The notes below the pieces were generated by a model that ran no database searches, had not been told where the DNA came from, and was given only the letters and a program-made list of their open reading frames with translations. DNA of 64,000 bases, taken from DATBVX01 sp963724625. Lineage in GTDB: Bacteria > Pseudomonadota > Gammaproteobacteria > Steroidobacterales > Steroidobacteraceae. The position numbers were made by a program, and so were the translations under genes. The stretch is from positions 372,001-436,000 of the forward strand of contig CAVRVO010000017.1 in the NCBI GenBank assembly GCA_963724625.1. Reading direction: 5' to 3'. Shown one piece after another: positions 62,375 to 64,000 of the stretch (the first letter of the stretch is position 1; every line of letters begins with the position of its first letter).

Positions 62375-63094
62375 ATGCGGCTGCGAATTGGTGCGCGTGT
62401 TTTCGAGGCGGGATGGCTGTCGACACTCCTGACCCTGGGGCTCCTCGCGGTACTTCTCACCCTCGGATTCTGGCAACTGGATCGCATGCGTCAGAAGCAG
62501 GCACTGTTCACAGCTTTTGCGGCCGGCACGCGCGAGACCGTCGACCTCCAGTCGTTGCGCGCGGACCCAGGCGCGCGCTATCAGCACGCATGGGTCAGCG
62601 GCCGGTACGACAGCGAGCACCAGATCCTGCTGGACAACATGACCCACCAGGGCGAGGTCGGATATCGCGTACTGACACCACTCGGTTTCGATGCCGGTCG
62701 CATCGTGCTCGTGGACCGTGGCTGGATACCCATGGGGGTGAGTCGTCAGCTGCTCCCGAATGTGGCCGTCGGCGAGGATGAGCGTGTGATCGCTGGCCGA
62801 ATCGACGAGTTGCCGCGTGCCGGGATTCACCTGGCTGCGAAATCAACGCCGGGCGAGCCCTGGCCTCGAGTCTTGAGTTACCCGACAATGCAGGAAGTTC
62901 TCGCAGCGTTGTCGCGCGAGGCGTATCCCTACATCCTGCTCCTCGACCAGGACCAAGCCGATGGCTTCGTACGGGACTGGCAGCCGGCGACGTTTCCGCC
63001 TCAGCGACATCTGGGATACGCGGTGACCTGGTTTGCGATGGCAGCCGCACTCCTCATTCTCTATGTGGCCACACACCTGCGGCGCCAGGACTGA
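62375..63094 (+). CDS. SURF1 family cytochrome oxidase assembly protein
   Basis: A 239-residue Shy1/SURF1 protein with two terminal TM helices: LLTLGLLAVLLTLGFWQLDRM at the start and TWFAMAAALLILYVATHL at the end. The conserved periplasmic motifs WVSGRYDSEHQILLDN and VLVDRGWIP lie between. It helps insert haem a into subunit I. Confidence 0.93.
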   Translation: MRLRIGARVFEAGWLSTLLTLGLLAVLLTLGFWQLDRMRQKQALFTAFAAGTRETVDLQSLRADPGARYQHAWVSGRYDSEHQILLDNMTHQGEVGYRVLTPLGFDAGRIVLVDRGWIPMGVSRQLLPNVAVGEDERVIAGRIDELPRAGIHLAAKSTPGEPWPRVLSYPTMQEVLAALSREAYPYILLLDQDQADGFVRDWQPATFPPQRHLGYAVTWFAMAAALLILYVATHLRRQD

Positions 63095-63097
63095 ATC

Positions 63098-63697
63098 GTG
63101 ACCGAGCCCGGCATCGACCGTTCCCGCCAGCGCCGAACATTGCTCCTGATCGGTCTCCTGTTCCTGCTGCCCGTGGCACTCGCTTTTTATCTGTACTACG
63201 GACATGGCAATTGGCGACCCACAGAGACGACCAACCACGGCGACCTCATCGTCCCACCGCGTGCCTTGCCGGCCGTAACCTTGCGTGGACCTGAAGGAGC
63301 GGCGAGTGAGCGCCGGTTTGACCACTCGTGGTCGCTGATCTACGTAGGTGACGGCAGCTGTGATGCTCGCTGCCGCGAAGCGCTCTACGTGATGCGCCAA
63401 GTGCGTCTCGCACTCAATCGGGACAGCGACCGCGTGCAGCGTATCTTCCTGTATACAGGGGACTGCTGTGATGAACCGTACTTCGCGCAGCAGCAACCAG
63501 GAGTGATCCGGCTGAATCTCGACTCCGACGTGGGAGGGAGACTCCTGCGTGCTTTCCCTACTCCCCCAGTGGAGTCGGGCCGCATCTGGCTCTGCGATCC
63601 ACACGGCAACCTGATGATGAGCTACGCCTCCGGAGCAGACGCGAAAGGGATGCTCGCCGACCTCAAGCGTCTGCTGAATCTTTCGCATATCGGATGA
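63098..63697 (+). CDS. SCO/thioredoxin-like membrane-anchored protein
   Basis: A 199-residue protein with one N-terminal TM helix (TLLLIGLLFLLPVALAFYLYY) and a periplasmic thioredoxin-like domain. A CxxxC pair (SCDARCREALYVMRQ) matches the copper-binding Cys of SCO proteins. The usual DHS-type His ligand is missing; only DPHGNLMMSY appears at the family C-terminal position. It starts with GTG 63098, 3 bases after surf1, and belongs to the oxidase operon. A thiol-reductase role is an alternative to copper delivery. Confidence 0.72.
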   Translation: MTEPGIDRSRQRRTLLLIGLLFLLPVALAFYLYYGHGNWRPTETTNHGDLIVPPRALPAVTLRGPEGAASERRFDHSWSLIYVGDGSCDARCREALYVMRQVRLALNRDSDRVQRIFLYTGDCCDEPYFAQQQPGVIRLNLDSDVGGRLLRAFPTPPVESGRIWLCDPHGNLMMSYASGADAKGMLADLKRLLNLSHIG

Positions 63698-63706
63698 CAT
63701 GACGCG

Positions 63707-64000
63707 ATGACTCGTCTGCGTGCGTTTCGGCTGTTCGTCATAGCGGCGTTCATCCTGTGCTTCGCCGTCGTCGTGCTCGGGGCGTACGTTCGCTTGAGTG
63801 CCGCCGGACTCGGTTGTCCAGACTGGCCGACCTGCTATGGACACATTACTGCCGGGGGGGCGCTGGAGAACTCGGCCGCAATCAACGCCGCGCATCCTGA
63901 GCGCCCGCTCCATTACGGCAAGGCGGTACGCGAAATGGTGCATCGCTATGCAGCGGGCACACTCGGTCTGCTCATCGTGGTGGTGGCAGTGATCGCGATA
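63707..64000 (+). CDS. ctaA: Heme A synthase, truncated by window end
   Basis: The first 98 residues of CtaA/Cox15, which oxidises haem O to haem A. The first TM helix and the signature RLSAAGLGCPDWPTCYG are clear, followed by a haem-ligand His in REMVHRYAAGTLGLL. The frame is open to the last base. A downstream ctaB would be expected outside the window. Confidence 0.93.
   Translation, partial: MTRLRAFRLFVIAAFILCFAVVVLGAYVRLSAAGLGCPDWPTCYGHITAGGALENSAAINAAHPERPLHYGKAVREMVHRYAAGTLGLLIVVVAVIAI

Noticed and set aside
1..64000. CRISPR arrays, insertion sequences, prophage or integron
   Set aside because: No regularly spaced repeats, transposase, integrase or phage structural gene was found; the content is core chromosomal.

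Overview
The window is high-GC DNA from a gammaproteobacterium. The evidence is the gene orders mrcA divergent from pilMNOPQ-aroK-aroB, hemW-rdgB-rph followed by yicC, gmk-rpoZ-spoT-ridA-recG-ubiA, and an aa3-type cytochrome oxidase cluster ctaC-D-G-E-surf1-ctaA. Two GlyGly-CTERM-type tails, several Tat-exported redox proteins and a LytS/LytTR pair fit a Nevskiales/Steroidobacterales-like lineage; that placement is inference. No tRNA, rRNA, CRISPR array, insertion sequence or prophage was recognised.

Layout. 0.1-13.5 kb: a receiver-TonB fusion protein; a LytS/LytTR two-component pair coupled to a molybdenum hydroxylase large subunit; an NTP-exchanger-like transporter; an aldo/keto reductase; a secreted S9 peptidase; a MATE exporter. 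13.5-20.4 kb: nhaB, dedA, a Tat-type class V aminotransferase, a TetR regulator flanked by two matching operators, and several small genes, most broken by apparent frameshifts. 20.7-27.7 kb: the 2Fe-2S small subunit of a molybdenum hydroxylase, an NlpC/P60 lipoprotein, the three-gene AmmeMemoRadiSam set, pyrF, dgt, aroB, aroK. 27.8-36.4 kb: type IV pilus genes pilQPONM, then divergent mrcA and a nucleotidyltransferase-like gene. 36.4-43.5 kb: gltA, an M48 lipoprotein protease, rpmE, a non-coding region with DnaA boxes and an AT-rich tract (candidate replication origin), hemW, rdgB, rph and a PP2C phosphatase. 43.5-53.5 kb: yicC, a von Willebrand A/PASTA protein with a GlyGly-CTERM tail, gmk, rpoZ, spoT, ridA, recG, ubiA, comF. 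53.5-57.3 kb: bioBFCD behind a promoter overlapped by a BirA-type operator. 57.3-64 kb: the cytochrome c oxidase structural and assembly genes, ending inside ctaA.

Genes left of about 33 kb and between 36 and 43 kb are mostly on the minus strand. Nearly everything right of 43.5 kb is on the plus strand. This is the polarity expected around a replication origin and agrees with the DnaA-box cluster at 39.93-40.15 kb.

Apparent one-base frameshifts, mostly in short homopolymers, affect nhaB, the aminotransferase, tetR, a TRIC-family gene, its neighbours, the vWA protein and spoT. They cluster at 14.8-20.4 and 45.3-48.1 kb. Sequencing or assembly error is the simplest explanation, since spoT and nhaB are otherwise intact. 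Real decay of the 18-20 kb stretch cannot be excluded.
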